Shown: piece by piece, positions 33,440-42,326 of the stretch
Position numbering within the stretch: the first letter of the stretch is position 1
Layout: each line of letters begins with the position of its first letter
NCBI GenBank assembly: GCA_029776225.1
Contig: JAKOTR010000008.1
Location: 80,738-144,737, forward strand
Length of the DNA stretch: 64,000 nt
Direction: 5' to 3'
Source: Acidobacteriota bacterium
GTDB taxonomy: Bacteria > Acidobacteriota > Terriglobia > Bryobacterales > Bryobacteraceae
Made by a program: the position numbers and the translations under genes
Notes under the pieces: model-generated
Databases searched by the model: none
The model's input: only the letters and a program-made list of their open reading frames with translations
Told to the model about the DNA's origin: nothing

Positions 33440-34918
33440 ATGGACTCACGGCTTAGCGCACGCACTTTGCTCTCGGCCCTCGCTGCCGTAATGCTTTCGG
33501 GCGCAGCATTCTATTCCACCTATGGTCTGAACCCGCGTTGGTGGGCGCCATGGCTGGCCGCCCTACCGGTCCTGTGGATCGCGCCGCGGCTGCCCTGGTG
33601 GGCCATTACAGTGGCTGCGCTCGCGGCAGGCGCTATCGGCCGTCTAAGCATGATAGGGTACTACCAGCGCTTGCAGCTCCCCTTAGGCCTGCTGCTAGCG
33701 TCCGTTATCGTTCCGGCTGCCGCCTTCTGCCTCGCCGTCTTTCTCTTTCGCGCCTTCTTCCGGCGCAAACAACCGTGGCTCGCCGCGCTGGCGTTCCCCT
33801 CTCTGGTGATCGCCTACGAATACCTGATCAGTCTGAGCGCCGGCACCTTCACCTCCACGGCATATACCCAGTTGAAAAACCTTCCCGTGCTCCAACTCGG
33901 CGCGCTTGCCGGACTGTGGGGCATTGGCTTCGCCGTGATGTTGTTCCCATCCATGATCGCCGCGATCCTCCTCAGTCCAGCCCGGCCCCGGCGCCAACTC
34001 TCGATCGCCTTCGTCGCAATCTATGCCTGTGTGCTTGGCTACGGCGTGTGGCGCTTATCCACAGCTCCTAATTCCCCCCAGACCATCTCCATCGGACTGG
34101 TCGCCTCAGACCTCCCCCAAAACACGTTCCCCGACAAAGATCCCGACGCCATGCGCCTCCTGCGTGAATACGCGGACCAGGTGAAACTCCTCGCTCAGCG
34201 AGGAGCTCGCATAGCGGTGATGCCTGAAATGACCGCGATCGTCCGCGATTCCATCGATGCCGGCGTCAACGCCCTCTTCCGCCAAACCGCGCGCGAAGCC
34301 AACATACAGATAGTTGCCGGCGTCCTGCACGCAACCAGGAGGGGCACATTCAACGAAGCTCGTCTCTATCCCGAATCCGGCGCGCCCCCCGTGGTCTACC
34401 GCAAGCGCCACCTGGTCCCGGTAGTCGAAGACCGCACTACTCCCGAGAACGATTTCGAGATCGTCCGCCACCCCGCAGGCATCATTGGACTCGCAATCTG
34501 TCGCGACATGGATTACCCCGATCCCGCGCGCCAATACGGCCAGGCCCAGGCCGGCCTCGTTCTCGTCGCCGCCTGGGATTTCGACATCGACCGCTACTGG
34601 CACGGCCATCTCTCCATCCTGCGCGGTGTCGAGAACGGCTTCAGCGTAGCCCGCGCCGCCAAGAACGGCCTGCTCTTTGTGAGCGACAGCCGCGGCCGCA
34701 TCCTGGCCGAGACCCGCACCACACCCGAGCTGCCATTCACATCGATGCTCGCCACGGTTCCCGTCCACCACGCGGTGACGCTCTATCAGTTCTGGGGCGA
34801 TTGGTTCGCCTGGCTCACCCTCGCTATCCTCGCCGCCCTGCTCATCACGCTTGTGGCGCGCCGGCCTGCCCGGACAGCCCCAGAGGCCGTCAAACAGAGC
34901 GCTCAGTCGAGTTCTTGA
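33440..34918 (+). CDS. Lnt-like membrane carbon-nitrogen hydrolase
   Basis: A 492-residue integral membrane protein. Six hydrophobic segments fill residues 8-205; then a soluble nitrilase-fold domain (about 214-455) carries the full triad: Glu263 (VMPEMT), Lys322 (VVYRKRHLVP) and Cys354 (LAICRDMDYP). A final helix (FAWLTLAILAALLITLVARR) precedes a polar tail. This is the apolipoprotein N-acyltransferase (Lnt) layout, although the sequence is divergent and the neighbours do not include lipoprotein genes. It may acylate another amine or be a second Lnt. The ATG has AAAGAGG upstream. The end overlaps the convergent VOC gene by 16 bases. Confidence 0.8.
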   Translation: MDSRLSARTLLSALAAVMLSGAAFYSTYGLNPRWWAPWLAALPVLWIAPRLPWWAITVAALAAGAIGRLSMIGYYQRLQLPLGLLLASVIVPAAAFCLAVFLFRAFFRRKQPWLAALAFPSLVIAYEYLISLSAGTFTSTAYTQLKNLPVLQLGALAGLWGIGFAVMLFPSMIAAILLSPARPRRQLSIAFVAIYACVLGYGVWRLSTAPNSPQTISIGLVASDLPQNTFPDKDPDAMRLLREYADQVKLLAQRGARIAVMPEMTAIVRDSIDAGVNALFRQTAREANIQIVAGVLHATRRGTFNEARLYPESGAPPVVYRKRHLVPVVEDRTTPENDFEIVRHPAGIIGLAICRDMDYPDPARQYGQAQAGLVLVAAWDFDIDRYWHGHLSILRGVENGFSVARAAKNGLLFVSDSRGRILAETRTTPELPFTSMLATVPVHHAVTLYQFWGDWFAWLTLAILAALLITLVARRPARTAPEAVKQSAQSSS

Positions 34919-35340
34919 GCGAGTCCGATAAGAAGCCCTTCGGGTCCGCGGATATAGCAGAGCCGGTATGCGTCTTTATACTGGACAACTTCGCCTACGA
35001 GCTGCGCGCCGCGCTTGCGGAGTTTTTCCAGCGTCTCGTCGATGTCGTCCACGGTGAACATGACGCGGAGGTAGCCCAGTGCGTTCACCGGAGCGTTACG
35101 GTGATCCGCTACGACAGGCGGTGTGAGGAAGCGCGAGAGCTCGAGCCGGCCGTGACCGTCGGGCGTGCGCATCATGGCAATTTCGACGCGCTGTTCGCCC
35201 AGTCCGGTGACACGTCCGGCCCATTCTCCTTCGATCGTGGTCTGCCCTTCGAGTTCGAGACCGAGTTCGCAGAAGAAATCAATCGCTTCGCCGAGGTCCT
35301 CGACGACGATCCCAACGTTGTCCAGCCGTTTGACCCCCAT
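34903..35340 (-). CDS. VOC-family (glyoxalase-like) protein
   Basis: A 145-residue protein with the two beta-alpha-beta-beta-beta modules of the vicinal-oxygen-chelate fold: LDNVGIVVEDLGEAIDFFCE (about 5-24) and ALGYLRVMFTVDDIDETLEK (about 87-106), closing with YIRGPEGLLIGLAQEL. The usual first metal-ligand His after LD is Asn here, so metal binding may be altered. Many such proteins are dioxygenases, isomerases or resistance proteins; the substrate cannot be told. The ATG at 35340 is preferred to a TTG three codons upstream. Confidence 0.8.
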   Translation of the reverse strand: MGVKRLDNVGIVVEDLGEAIDFFCELGLELEGQTTIEGEWAGRVTGLGEQRVEIAMMRTPDGHGRLELSRFLTPPVVADHRNAPVNALGYLRVMFTVDDIDETLEKLRKRGAQLVGEVVQYKDAYRLCYIRGPEGLLIGLAQELD

Positions 35341-35400
35341 GCTGTTCAATCTACATGTCGTGATCTGGTCTCACAACGGCGTTACGATGGAAGCGGACGC

Positions 35401-35868
35401 ATGAGATTGTGGCGGTTCATCGCCATCTGTCTGACCGCGCTCACACTTTCGCTCACCTTCTGCCACCTCCTGGAGATGCCGCGCAAACTGCAATACGACG
35501 AAGCGCTCTACCTGGCCGTCCAACACTCGCTTTATCTTTACTTCGCGTGGGTGGGTGCTTTTGCGGAGCTCGGGGCAGTGGCTTCCCTCGCGGTAGTTAC
35601 GGTGTTGGTCCGGAAGCGGGGGACGTCTTTCCATCTCACCCTCACGGCATTGATCTGCGTAGCTGCCGGCCTCGCCGTGTGGTTCCTATTCGTCTCTCCG
35701 GCGAATGCGGAAATGGCTCGCTGGAACAACCTTCCACTGCCGGCAAACTGGATCGAAGTGAGAAGGCAATGGGAATTCGGCCATGCCGCTTCGGCAGTTC
35801 TCGATTTGATCGGGTTTGCCGCTCTGGCGCTCTCCGTCGTGATCGACACTCCTGAAGCTGCGAGGTGA
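35401..35868 (+). CDS. DUF1772-like four-helix membrane protein
   Basis: A 155-residue inner-membrane protein with four hydrophobic segments (about 3-20, 45-65, 75-95, 130-148). The loop MARWNNLPLPANWIEVRRQW followed by EFGHAASAVLDLIGFAALA matches the N-x-P-x-W...H-x3 layout of DUF1772 (anthrone-oxygenase-like) proteins. It starts with an ATG at 35401, 60 bases from the divergent VOC gene. No pathway can be assigned. Confidence 0.65.
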   Translation: MRLWRFIAICLTALTLSLTFCHLLEMPRKLQYDEALYLAVQHSLYLYFAWVGAFAELGAVASLAVVTVLVRKRGTSFHLTLTALICVAAGLAVWFLFVSPANAEMARWNNLPLPANWIEVRRQWEFGHAASAVLDLIGFAALALSVVIDTPEAAR

Positions 35869-35932
35869 CGATAGCTGCTTCGATCCAACATGGAAGCGGC
35901 CGCCGCCGCATGATGTTTTGGATCTCCAGGCA

Positions 35933-36574
35933 CTATCTGCCTGGAACCCTGGCGACGGTAAAGTGAAGGCGGAGCATTCCGACGGCGCCGGTCTCCAAGA
36001 TTTCAAGACCAGCCGAACTGAACACGTCGACCACTTCCTCTAAGTCGACACGATGACTTCCGTGGAGGTAATCGAAAATGCTCTTTTTGTTTCGGTCCAC
36101 CCGGCCGGTGTCGATTACCAGCACGCGGCCGCCTGGTTTTAGAACCCGCCGGACCTCAGCCGCCATTTCCGGCCTGGAACTCTTCGGCAAGTGATGAAAC
36201 ATCAGCGTGGAGAGCACGACATCGAATTGAGCCTCGGGAAAGGGCAGAGATTGCGCAAATCCTTCACGGAATGATACCTCGACGCCCTGTTTCCTGGCCT
36301 TTTTCGCGGCTCTGGCGATCATCTCAGGTGACGGGTCCACGCCGAAAACGTTACCCGCGGGCCCGACCTGGCGTTTCGCCGCAATGGCAAGCGTCCCGGT
36401 GCCGCAGCCAATATCAAGGACCGACTCGCCGGGTTTCAGCGCTGCAAATCGAAGGAGCTTTTCGCGAAAGGCTGTTTCCTTGCCGAGGGTCAACAGCCAG
36501 AGCAGGAAATCATAGCGGCCGGGCCCGTGCAGGATTTTGCCCGCGCCTTCACTCTTCGCTGCGCTTGTCGTCAT
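35933..36574 (-). CDS. UbiE-like class I SAM-dependent methyltransferase
   Basis: A 213-residue cytoplasmic methyltransferase. Motif I is VLDIGCGTGTLAI (about 51-63), with VFGVDPSPEMI as the acidic ribose-binding strand, FDVVLSTLMFHHLPKSSRP as motif II/post-motif and VRRVLKPGGRVLVIDTG as motif III. It is similar to Acidobacterial and actinobacterial methyltransferases of the UbiE/COQ5 superfamily; the substrate is unknown. The ATG at 36574 follows GAAGGGCGG. The leader contains four inverted repeats (36605-36713). A decayed homologue lies at 20571-20840. Confidence 0.88.
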   Translation of the reverse strand: MTTSAAKSEGAGKILHGPGRYDFLLWLLTLGKETAFREKLLRFAALKPGESVLDIGCGTGTLAIAAKRQVGPAGNVFGVDPSPEMIARAAKKARKQGVEVSFREGFAQSLPFPEAQFDVVLSTLMFHHLPKSSRPEMAAEVRRVLKPGGRVLVIDTGRVDRNKKSIFDYLHGSHRVDLEEVVDVFSSAGLEILETGAVGMLRLHFTVARVPGR

Positions 36575-36981
36575 ATGATTGCCGCCCTTCTGAGTTGTGA
36601 ACACTGTCCCAAAATGGACAACCGGTCACTTTCTAGTCTATGACCGGAAGGAAGTAGATTTGAAGAACAGAGCGCACCCCGTTATCCGATAGCGGATAAA
36701 TCAGACCAGTCTGTCCGATATCTCAAAGTAATAGGTGGAACTACACAGGAAAATCCTGCATCGTGCAAACGTGGGCGGTTCCACTTTCGACATGCATTTC
36801 CGCGGCACTTTTGTGCCGATCGCTTGTAGAGCCGGCGTTTGCGAAGGCGCTTTGTTTTAATGCTGGACCAACAAGAGGGAACTGTTGTACACGGCGCCAA
36901 CTTGCGGTCAGCCGGCGATCCGCTCGGAATGCTCCTGCCAGATCCGCGTAGCGCGATACCTCAAGCTGGCGGCCCGCGAGT
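36575..36981. other. 407-bp leader region of the methyltransferase gene
   Basis: No coding frame is convincing. The proximal part holds the inverted repeats described separately; the distal part (36720-36981) is featureless apart from being AT-richer than the neighbours. Confidence 0.5.
36605..36713. promoter_or_regulatory. Cluster of four inverted repeats upstream of the methyltransferase
   Basis: Perfect inverted repeats: TGTCC-N6-GGACA (36605-36620), CCGGTCA-N12-TGACCGG (36622-36647), TTATCCG-ATAG-CGGATAA (36682-36699) and CAGAC-CA-GTCTG (36702-36713). Their density just upstream of a start codon indicates binding sites for one or more dimeric regulators. Confidence 0.5.
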
Positions 36982-37887
36982 TCAGGTGTGCTTTATGAAC
37001 GTGCCGTCGTGCAGTTCACGCAAGGCCTGCCGCAACTGATCTTGCGTATTCATCACAATCGGGCCGTACCAGGCCACGGGTTCCCGGAGCGGTTTGCCGG
37101 ATATAAGAAGGAACCGAATGCCCTCGGGCCCCGCCTGCACCACGATCTCATCCCCGCGATCGAACAGCACCAGCGAATGGTTCGTGGCATCGTATACAAG
37201 CGGAGCGTTCGGATCCACGGCCGATTCCGTCAGCACCGGACGCGGATCGCTCGCGTCGCGGAACGTCCCGCTCCCCGCGAACACATACGCGAAGGCGTGC
37301 CGCGTAATCTCCACCGCGATCCGCCGCTTTCGTCCGGGTGGCACCGAGATATCGATGTAGTTTGGATCCGCCGCGACTCCTTCCACCGGGCCCTTCTTCC
37401 CCCAGAACTCGCCGCAGATCACCCGCGCCTTCGTCCCGTCGTCCTCAATCACCTCAGGGATCGCCGCCGACGGAATGTCCTGGTATCGGGGATTCGTCAT
37501 CTTCAACGACGCCGGCAGATTCGCCCACAACTGGAACCCGTGCATCCGTCCCTGCGAGTCGCCCTTCGGCATCTCCTGGTGCAGGATCCCGCTCCCCGCG
37601 GTCATCCACTGCACATCGCCGGCGCCCAATCTGCCCTTGTTGCCCAGGCTGTCGCCGTGCTCTACTGTCCCAGCGAGAACATACGTGATCGTCTCGATTC
37701 CCCGGTGCGGGTGCCACGGAAACCCCGCCAGATAATCGGCCGGATTATCGTTCCGGAAATCGTCAAACAGCAAAAACGGATCGAACTCCTTCGTATTCCC
37801 GAACCCGAACGCCCGCTCCAGCCGAACCCCCGCTCCCTCCAAAGTCGAACGCGTCTGCAAAATGTTTTTTACCGGTCGCAACGACAT
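36982..37887 (-). CDS. Pirin-family bicupin protein
   Basis: A 301-residue pirin. The N-terminal cupin has the metal site His59 and His61 (PWHPHRGIETITYVLAG), His103 and Glu105 (GSGILHQEMPKG), all intact. The second cupin (about 170-275) lacks these ligands, as usual. Bacterial pirins act as quercetin 2,3-dioxygenases or redox-linked regulators of pyruvate metabolism; which applies is unknown. The ATG has GGAGGGG upstream. The YceI pseudogene lies on the same strand, 52 bases upstream. Confidence 0.92.
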   Translation of the reverse strand: MSLRPVKNILQTRSTLEGAGVRLERAFGFGNTKEFDPFLLFDDFRNDNPADYLAGFPWHPHRGIETITYVLAGTVEHGDSLGNKGRLGAGDVQWMTAGSGILHQEMPKGDSQGRMHGFQLWANLPASLKMTNPRYQDIPSAAIPEVIEDDGTKARVICGEFWGKKGPVEGVAADPNYIDISVPPGRKRRIAVEITRHAFAYVFAGSGTFRDASDPRPVLTESAVDPNAPLVYDATNHSLVLFDRGDEIVVQAGPEGIRFLLISGKPLREPVAWYGPIVMNTQDQLRQALRELHDGTFIKHT

Positions 37888-37939
37888 AGCCCCTCCGGAC
37901 AGAAAATGCGCCCTCCTGCAGGCACATTCTACTTCTTCT

Positions 37940-38295
37940 TTACGCAGCCTTCACGAACTGCACGTCCAATGTAAGCGTGACCTCGCCGCCTACCAGGATC
38001 CCGTCCGCCTCCAGCGCCGCGTTCCACGTCAGCCCGCAGCCCTTGCGGTTGATCTTCGTTGTCGCCGAGAGGCGGATGCCGCCATTGTCCCACGGATCCT
38101 GAGCCGGCGGTGCCGGTCCCTCCACCTTGAAAACAACTTCGGGAGTAAAGCCGTGAATCGTGAGATCGCCTGTCAGGGTAGTTCATCGCCGCCCGTGCGC
38201 TTCACCCGTGTCGAGCGGAAGCTCAGGGCCGGAAACTGATCTACATCGAAGAAATCCGCGCTCTTCAGGTGTGTGTTGCGCTGGGCGTCGACGCT
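37940..38295 (-). pseudogene. Truncated and frameshifted YceI-family gene
   Basis: Read from right to left: SVDAQRNTHLKSADFFDVDQ and FPALSFRSTRVKRTGGDEL are followed, after a one-base deletion near 38178, by GDLTIHGFTPEVVFKVEGPA, DPWDNGGIRLSATTKINRKG and VGGEVTLTLDVQFVKAA. These are the middle and C-terminal parts of a YceI (isoprenoid-binding lipocalin-like) protein. The first third, including any signal peptide and start, is missing, and the break lies about 30 bases from the era stop. It cannot make a full protein. Confidence 0.85.
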
Positions 38296-38326
38296 TCCTT
38301 GGAGCCGCGGAGAGACCCTCTTCCCC

Positions 38327-39244
38327 TCACTCGCTCCCGGCCATTGTCAGCCGCCAGTCCAACTCGTTGAGGAACTGCTTGTCTTGCCGCCAGCGCGGGC
38401 GCACCTTGACGTACAGCTCGAGAAACACTTTGCGGTTTAACAGCCGTTCGATCTCCTCGCGCGCCAGCGTCCCGATGCGCTTCAGCATCGATCCCCGCGC
38501 GCCGATCACGATCGCTTTCTGCCCCTCGCGCTCCACGTAGATCGTCGCCGCGATGCGCGTGACGTGGGGCTTCTCTTCCCACTCATCCACCAGCACCGCA
38601 ATCGAGTGCGGCACTTCCTCCCGCGTCTCGGCCAGCAGCTTCTCGCGGATCAGTTCCGCCGCCAGGAACCGCTCCGGCTGGTCGGTGAGATGATCGGCAG
38701 GGAAATACGCCGGCCCCTCGGGCAGCCGCTTCACGATCGCCGCGCGGAGCTCCTGGACTCCCTCCCCGGTCAGGGCCGAAATCGGGATGTACTCCGCGAA
38801 CTCGTGACGTGAGCGGAACTGCTCGATCAGCGGCAGCAGCGCCGCCTTCGACTTGAGGCGGTCAATCTTGTTCAACGCCAGCAGAACCGGCGCGGAGGTT
38901 TTTCGGATCACCTCCATGCTCTCCCACTCGGCGGCCCCCGGCTCCCGCGAGACGTCCACCACGTAAACCAGCACGTCGCGTTCGTCCAGCGCGGCGCGGA
39001 TTGTCTCCATCATGCGGGCGTTAAACACCGAATCGGGCTTGTGGATCCCCGGCGTGTCCACGAAGATGATCTGCTCGGTATCCGTCGTCGTCACGCCCTG
39101 GATCAGCGTGCGCGTCGTCTGAGGTTTGTCGGAAACGATGGCGACTTTCGCGCCCGTGAGCGCGTTCAGCAGCGTCGATTTCCCTACGTTGGGGCGCCCC
39201 AGTATCGAGACGAACCCCGAAACGAAACCCGTCCGCTCAGGCAT
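38327..39244 (-). CDS. era: GTPase Era
   Basis: A 305-residue ribosome-associated GTPase that binds the 3' end of 16S rRNA in 30S maturation. G1 is GRPNVGKST, G2 is in QTTRTLIQG, G3 DTPGIH and G4 NKIDRL, with ISALTGEG as G5. The C-terminal KH domain has IVIGARGSMLKRIGTLAREE. It overlaps the corC-like gene by 8 bases and ends the phoH-ybeY-corC-era unit. A copy of its last 20 codons lies at 24266-24331. Confidence 0.97.
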   Translation of the reverse strand: MPERTGFVSGFVSILGRPNVGKSTLLNALTGAKVAIVSDKPQTTRTLIQGVTTTDTEQIIFVDTPGIHKPDSVFNARMMETIRAALDERDVLVYVVDVSREPGAAEWESMEVIRKTSAPVLLALNKIDRLKSKAALLPLIEQFRSRHEFAEYIPISALTGEGVQELRAAIVKRLPEGPAYFPADHLTDQPERFLAAELIREKLLAETREEVPHSIAVLVDEWEEKPHVTRIAATIYVEREGQKAIVIGARGSMLKRIGTLAREEIERLLNRKVFLELYVKVRPRWRQDKQFLNELDWRLTMAGSE

Positions 39245-40502
39245 GGCTTGCCGTCTCCGCTTTGGAAACGCGTACCTGCTCGACGCGCAAATCGTTGCCG
39301 GCCAGCACCTCGATCCGGATTCCGTCGCGCTCGACGAACTCTCCCGGATGCGGCACCCTGCCCAGCCACTCCATGAGCAGCCCGCCGATGGTCGTCGAGC
39401 CGGGCTGTTCTGCGGGGTGGAAGTCCATCAGCTCCTCCAGGCGGTCCAGGCCGAAATTGCCGGATACGATGTAGTGGCCTTGCGTGTCCTGGCTGACGTC
39501 AAGCCCGGGCTCGTGCTCGTCGCGTATCTCGCCGAACACCTCTTCCACCAAATCTTCCATCGTTACCAGCCCGGCCGTGTTGCCGTATTCGTCCACCACG
39601 ATCGCCATGTGCGCGCGGTCGGCCTGCATCTCGCGGAGCAAATCGCTCACCGGTTTGGTCTCCGGGACGAAACGGATCGTCCGCGCGAGCTCTCTCACCT
39701 TCCGCTTCTTGCGGTCGCTTTCCTCCAGTTCGAGCATGTCCCGCACGTGAACAAAGCCGATGATGGAGTCGATCGAGCCCTCGTAAACCGGAATGCGCGA
39801 ATACTGTTCGTCGATGACGAGCTGGCGCAGGTCTTCCAGCGTCTTGTCCGCCGAAATCGCCACCATGTCCGGCCGCGGGGTCATCACCTCGCGGACCCGC
39901 TTGTCTCCGAACGCCACCACCGACTGGATCAGCTCGCCGTCCCGCTCCTCGATCAGCCCTTCCTCGGTGCCCGCCGCGATCAGCGCTTCCAGATTGTCCG
40001 CCGGCGTCGGCTCTTCCTTCTCGGTGTCGCTGACATCGGTCAGATCCGTCAGCGACTGGAAGAAGCCGAAGATTGTCACCAGCGGGCTCAGCACGATCGC
40101 AGTGAGGCGGAACAGCGGCATCAGCGGCAGCAGCCACCGCCCGCTGCTCCGGCGGTAAAGCACGTGCGGCGCAACGTAAGTGGTAAGCAGCATCGTCAGC
40201 CACGAGAATACGGCCGCCTCGATCACCGGGCGCAGCACATTGCCCTTCCAGAATCCGGGATTCAAGAGCAGGAACACCAATCCTAATAACAGCAGCAGCG
40301 TGTGCTTGACTACGGAAAACGTGAGTACGCCGCGATCGTGAGGCAGCCGCAGCCAGCCGTAGAGGGATTCTTTAAAAAGCTCGAGCGCGGGCTTTTCGCG
40401 CGGGCGCAGCCGCATCGCCTCGTAATACAGAAGTTGCAGCGAGGTCACGGCCACCAGGGACAGCCCAATGAAAATCGCAGCGCCGATAAATAGAGCAGTC
40501 AT
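39237..40502 (-). CDS. CorC/HlyC-family membrane protein with CNNM and CBS domains
   Basis: A 421-residue protein: an N-terminal CNNM-type membrane domain (about 1-180, with FIGAAIFIGLSLVAVTSLQL and LLLLLGLVFLLLNPGF), two CBS domains (VMTPRPDMVAISADKTLEDL to IIGFVHVRDML, then ADRAHMAIVVDEYGNTAGLV), and a C-terminal CorC_HlyC domain (HYIVSGNFGLDRLEELMDFH). It is implicated in magnesium/cobalt efflux or metal homeostasis; the hemolysin name is historical. It sits 4 bases after ybeY and overlaps era, the usual context for this family. Confidence 0.92.
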   Translation of the reverse strand: MTALFIGAAIFIGLSLVAVTSLQLLYYEAMRLRPREKPALELFKESLYGWLRLPHDRGVLTFSVVKHTLLLLLGLVFLLLNPGFWKGNVLRPVIEAAVFSWLTMLLTTYVAPHVLYRRSSGRWLLPLMPLFRLTAIVLSPLVTIFGFFQSLTDLTDVSDTEKEEPTPADNLEALIAAGTEEGLIEERDGELIQSVVAFGDKRVREVMTPRPDMVAISADKTLEDLRQLVIDEQYSRIPVYEGSIDSIIGFVHVRDMLELEESDRKKRKVRELARTIRFVPETKPVSDLLREMQADRAHMAIVVDEYGNTAGLVTMEDLVEEVFGEIRDEHEPGLDVSQDTQGHYIVSGNFGLDRLEELMDFHPAEQPGSTTIGGLLMEWLGRVPHPGEFVERDGIRIEVLAGNDLRVEQVRVSKAETASHA

Positions 40503-40506
40503 GGCG

Positions 40507-40965
40507 CTACGCTTCCATTCCCACGGGCTGGCGCTCGATCAACCCGGCCGGCAGTTTGAGCTGCTCGCGAAACCGCTTTTCGGCGCGGGCCATGCGCCCC
40601 CGGTCGCGCTCGTGATCCATGCCGAGCAGGTGGAGCAGCCCGTGCAGCATCAGGATCCCGATCTCTTCCTCCACCGAGTGCCCATACTCCCGCGCCTGCT
40701 CCGCCGCGCGCGCCGCGGATATGGCGATTTCTCCCAGGAACCCGTCGGGATCGCCCGAAGGGAAAGACAACACATCGGTGGGATAATCGCGCCCCAAGAA
40801 CTGCCGGTTCAGGCGCCGCAGTTCCCGGTCCCCGGTAATCAGGCAGCAGAATTGGCGGCCGGGAGCCACCTTCGCCTGCAAGGATGAAACAAACTCTCGG
40901 AGCGCCCGGCGCCGCAGGCCGCGTACGCCGGGACGAAAAATGAGACTTTCCGGAGGGTCCGACAT
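40507..40965 (-). CDS. ybeY: Endoribonuclease YbeY
   Basis: A 152-residue metal-dependent endoribonuclease for 16S rRNA 3'-end maturation and ribosome quality control. The zinc site H-x3-H-x5-H is His108, His112 and His118 (LHGLLHLLGMDHERD); YPTDVLSFPSGD is the other conserved segment. It lies between phoH (9 bases) and corC (4 bases). Confidence 0.95.
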   Translation of the reverse strand: MSDPPESLIFRPGVRGLRRRALREFVSSLQAKVAPGRQFCCLITGDRELRRLNRQFLGRDYPTDVLSFPSGDPDGFLGEIAISAARAAEQAREYGHSVEEEIGILMLHGLLHLLGMDHERDRGRMARAEKRFREQLKLPAGLIERQPVGMEA

Positions 40966-40974
40966 GGGAGCGAA

Positions 40975-42015
40975 TCAGGCCTGGGGCGGAACGGGAGCGC
41001 CGTTCGCGCTCTCCCTAGACCGTTCGGCCGGCAGGTCGCCGAGCTTTAGGGAAAGCTGGCTTCCGGCCCCGTTCGCCTCCTGGTATCTCTCGTACGCCCT
41101 CACGATGCGCTGCACGAGCGGGTGCCGCACGACGTCCCGCTCGTCGAAGTTAATGAAGCTGATGCCTGCCACGCCGCGAAGCACTTCCTCGGCGTGAACC
41201 AGGCCGCTGCGCTTCCCCGCCGGCAGGTCGATCTGCGTCACGTCGCCGTTTACAACCATCTTCGAGTTGAAGCCATGGCGCGTCAGCACCATCTTCATCT
41301 GCTCGGGCGTGCTGTTCTGCGCCTCGTCCACGATTATAAAGCTATCGTTCAGCGTGCGCCCGCGCATGAAGGCGATGGGGGCCACCTCGATGATGTTGCG
41401 CTCGAGAAACTTTTCCACTTTTTCGATCTCGAGCATGTCGTACAGCGCGTCGTACAGCGGGCGGAGGTACGGGTCTACTTTTTCCTGGAGTGTGCCTGGC
41501 AGAAATCCGAGGCGCTCGCCGGCCTCAACCGCCGGGCGCGTCAAAATGATGCGGCTTACCTTCTTTCCCAGCAGCGCTGAAACGCCCATTGCGACAGCCA
41601 GGTAGGTTTTTCCTGTGCCGGCCGGGCCGATGCCGAACACCAGGTCGTTGCGCTCGATCGCTTCCAGATACCTTTGCTGGTTGATCGTCTTGGGCACTAC
41701 GGTCTTCTTGCCGAAGTTGCGCTGCCGCCCGCTCAGAACCAGGTTGCGCAGGCTCACTTCCCGGTCCTCCATCACCACGCGGAGATAGCTGTTGAGGTCG
41801 CCGTTCCCAAATACGTAGCCCTCTCTCACCAGGTCGTTGTATTCTTCCAGGATTGTTCCGGCGCGAGCGACATCCGCCTCGGCGCCCTCGAGTTCAAGGC
41901 TGTCGTTGAGGAGTTGAGTGCTGACATTCAGCCCTGTTTCAATCAGCCGGATGTTTTCGTCATTCGTGCCGAACAGGGACTCAATGCCGCGGGTGATCGG
42001 TACGGAAACTTTCAT
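40975..42015 (-). CDS. PhoH-family ATPase
   Basis: A 346-residue PhoH-like P-loop ATPase, first gene of the cluster. A short KH-like N-terminal part (about 1-100) precedes the ATPase: IGPAGTGKTYLAVAMG (Walker A, about 133-148), LTRPAVEAGERLGFLPG and SFIIVDEAQNSTPEQMKM (Walker B). The C-terminus includes DVTQIDLPAGKRSGL. PhoH proteins are linked to RNA metabolism through their invariant neighbour ybeY. The ATG at 42015 is clear. Confidence 0.94.
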   Translation of the reverse strand: MKVSVPITRGIESLFGTNDENIRLIETGLNVSTQLLNDSLELEGAEADVARAGTILEEYNDLVREGYVFGNGDLNSYLRVVMEDREVSLRNLVLSGRQRNFGKKTVVPKTINQQRYLEAIERNDLVFGIGPAGTGKTYLAVAMGVSALLGKKVSRIILTRPAVEAGERLGFLPGTLQEKVDPYLRPLYDALYDMLEIEKVEKFLERNIIEVAPIAFMRGRTLNDSFIIVDEAQNSTPEQMKMVLTRHGFNSKMVVNGDVTQIDLPAGKRSGLVHAEEVLRGVAGISFINFDERDVVRHPLVQRIVRAYERYQEANGAGSQLSLKLGDLPAERSRESANGAPVPPQA

Positions 42016-42326
42016 TCCTTAGGAAGCTTCTTACCTCCAAACGGATTTTGCGTCAAGCGTGTTCGGTAACCGGGATCTTTTTCAGGATTTGCACCGTGGA
42101 GGGACACTCGATACCGCGAACGCAGACGCGGACTGAACATCTATCCCGATTATATAACACATTGCGCGAAGCTTCCGGCCTGTTTATCGCCGAAACATCT
42201 TGTTAACACTGCCATGTAGCGGCCGGGCATGGCCCCAGGCTTACAGCTTGCGCTCTAATTCGGACAGCGCCGGCGAGACCCGGCCCGCCGCTTCCCCGGC
42301 CAGGGTCCGCTGCTATCATATGAGCA
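42016..42326. other. Divergent region between phoH and the TPR gene
   Basis: About 310 bases without a gene. A minus-strand TATAAT at 42149-42154 may be the -10 box for phoH, although no matching -35 is evident. A plus-strand hexamer close to 42313 (TATCAT) could serve the TPR gene. Confidence 0.4.
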
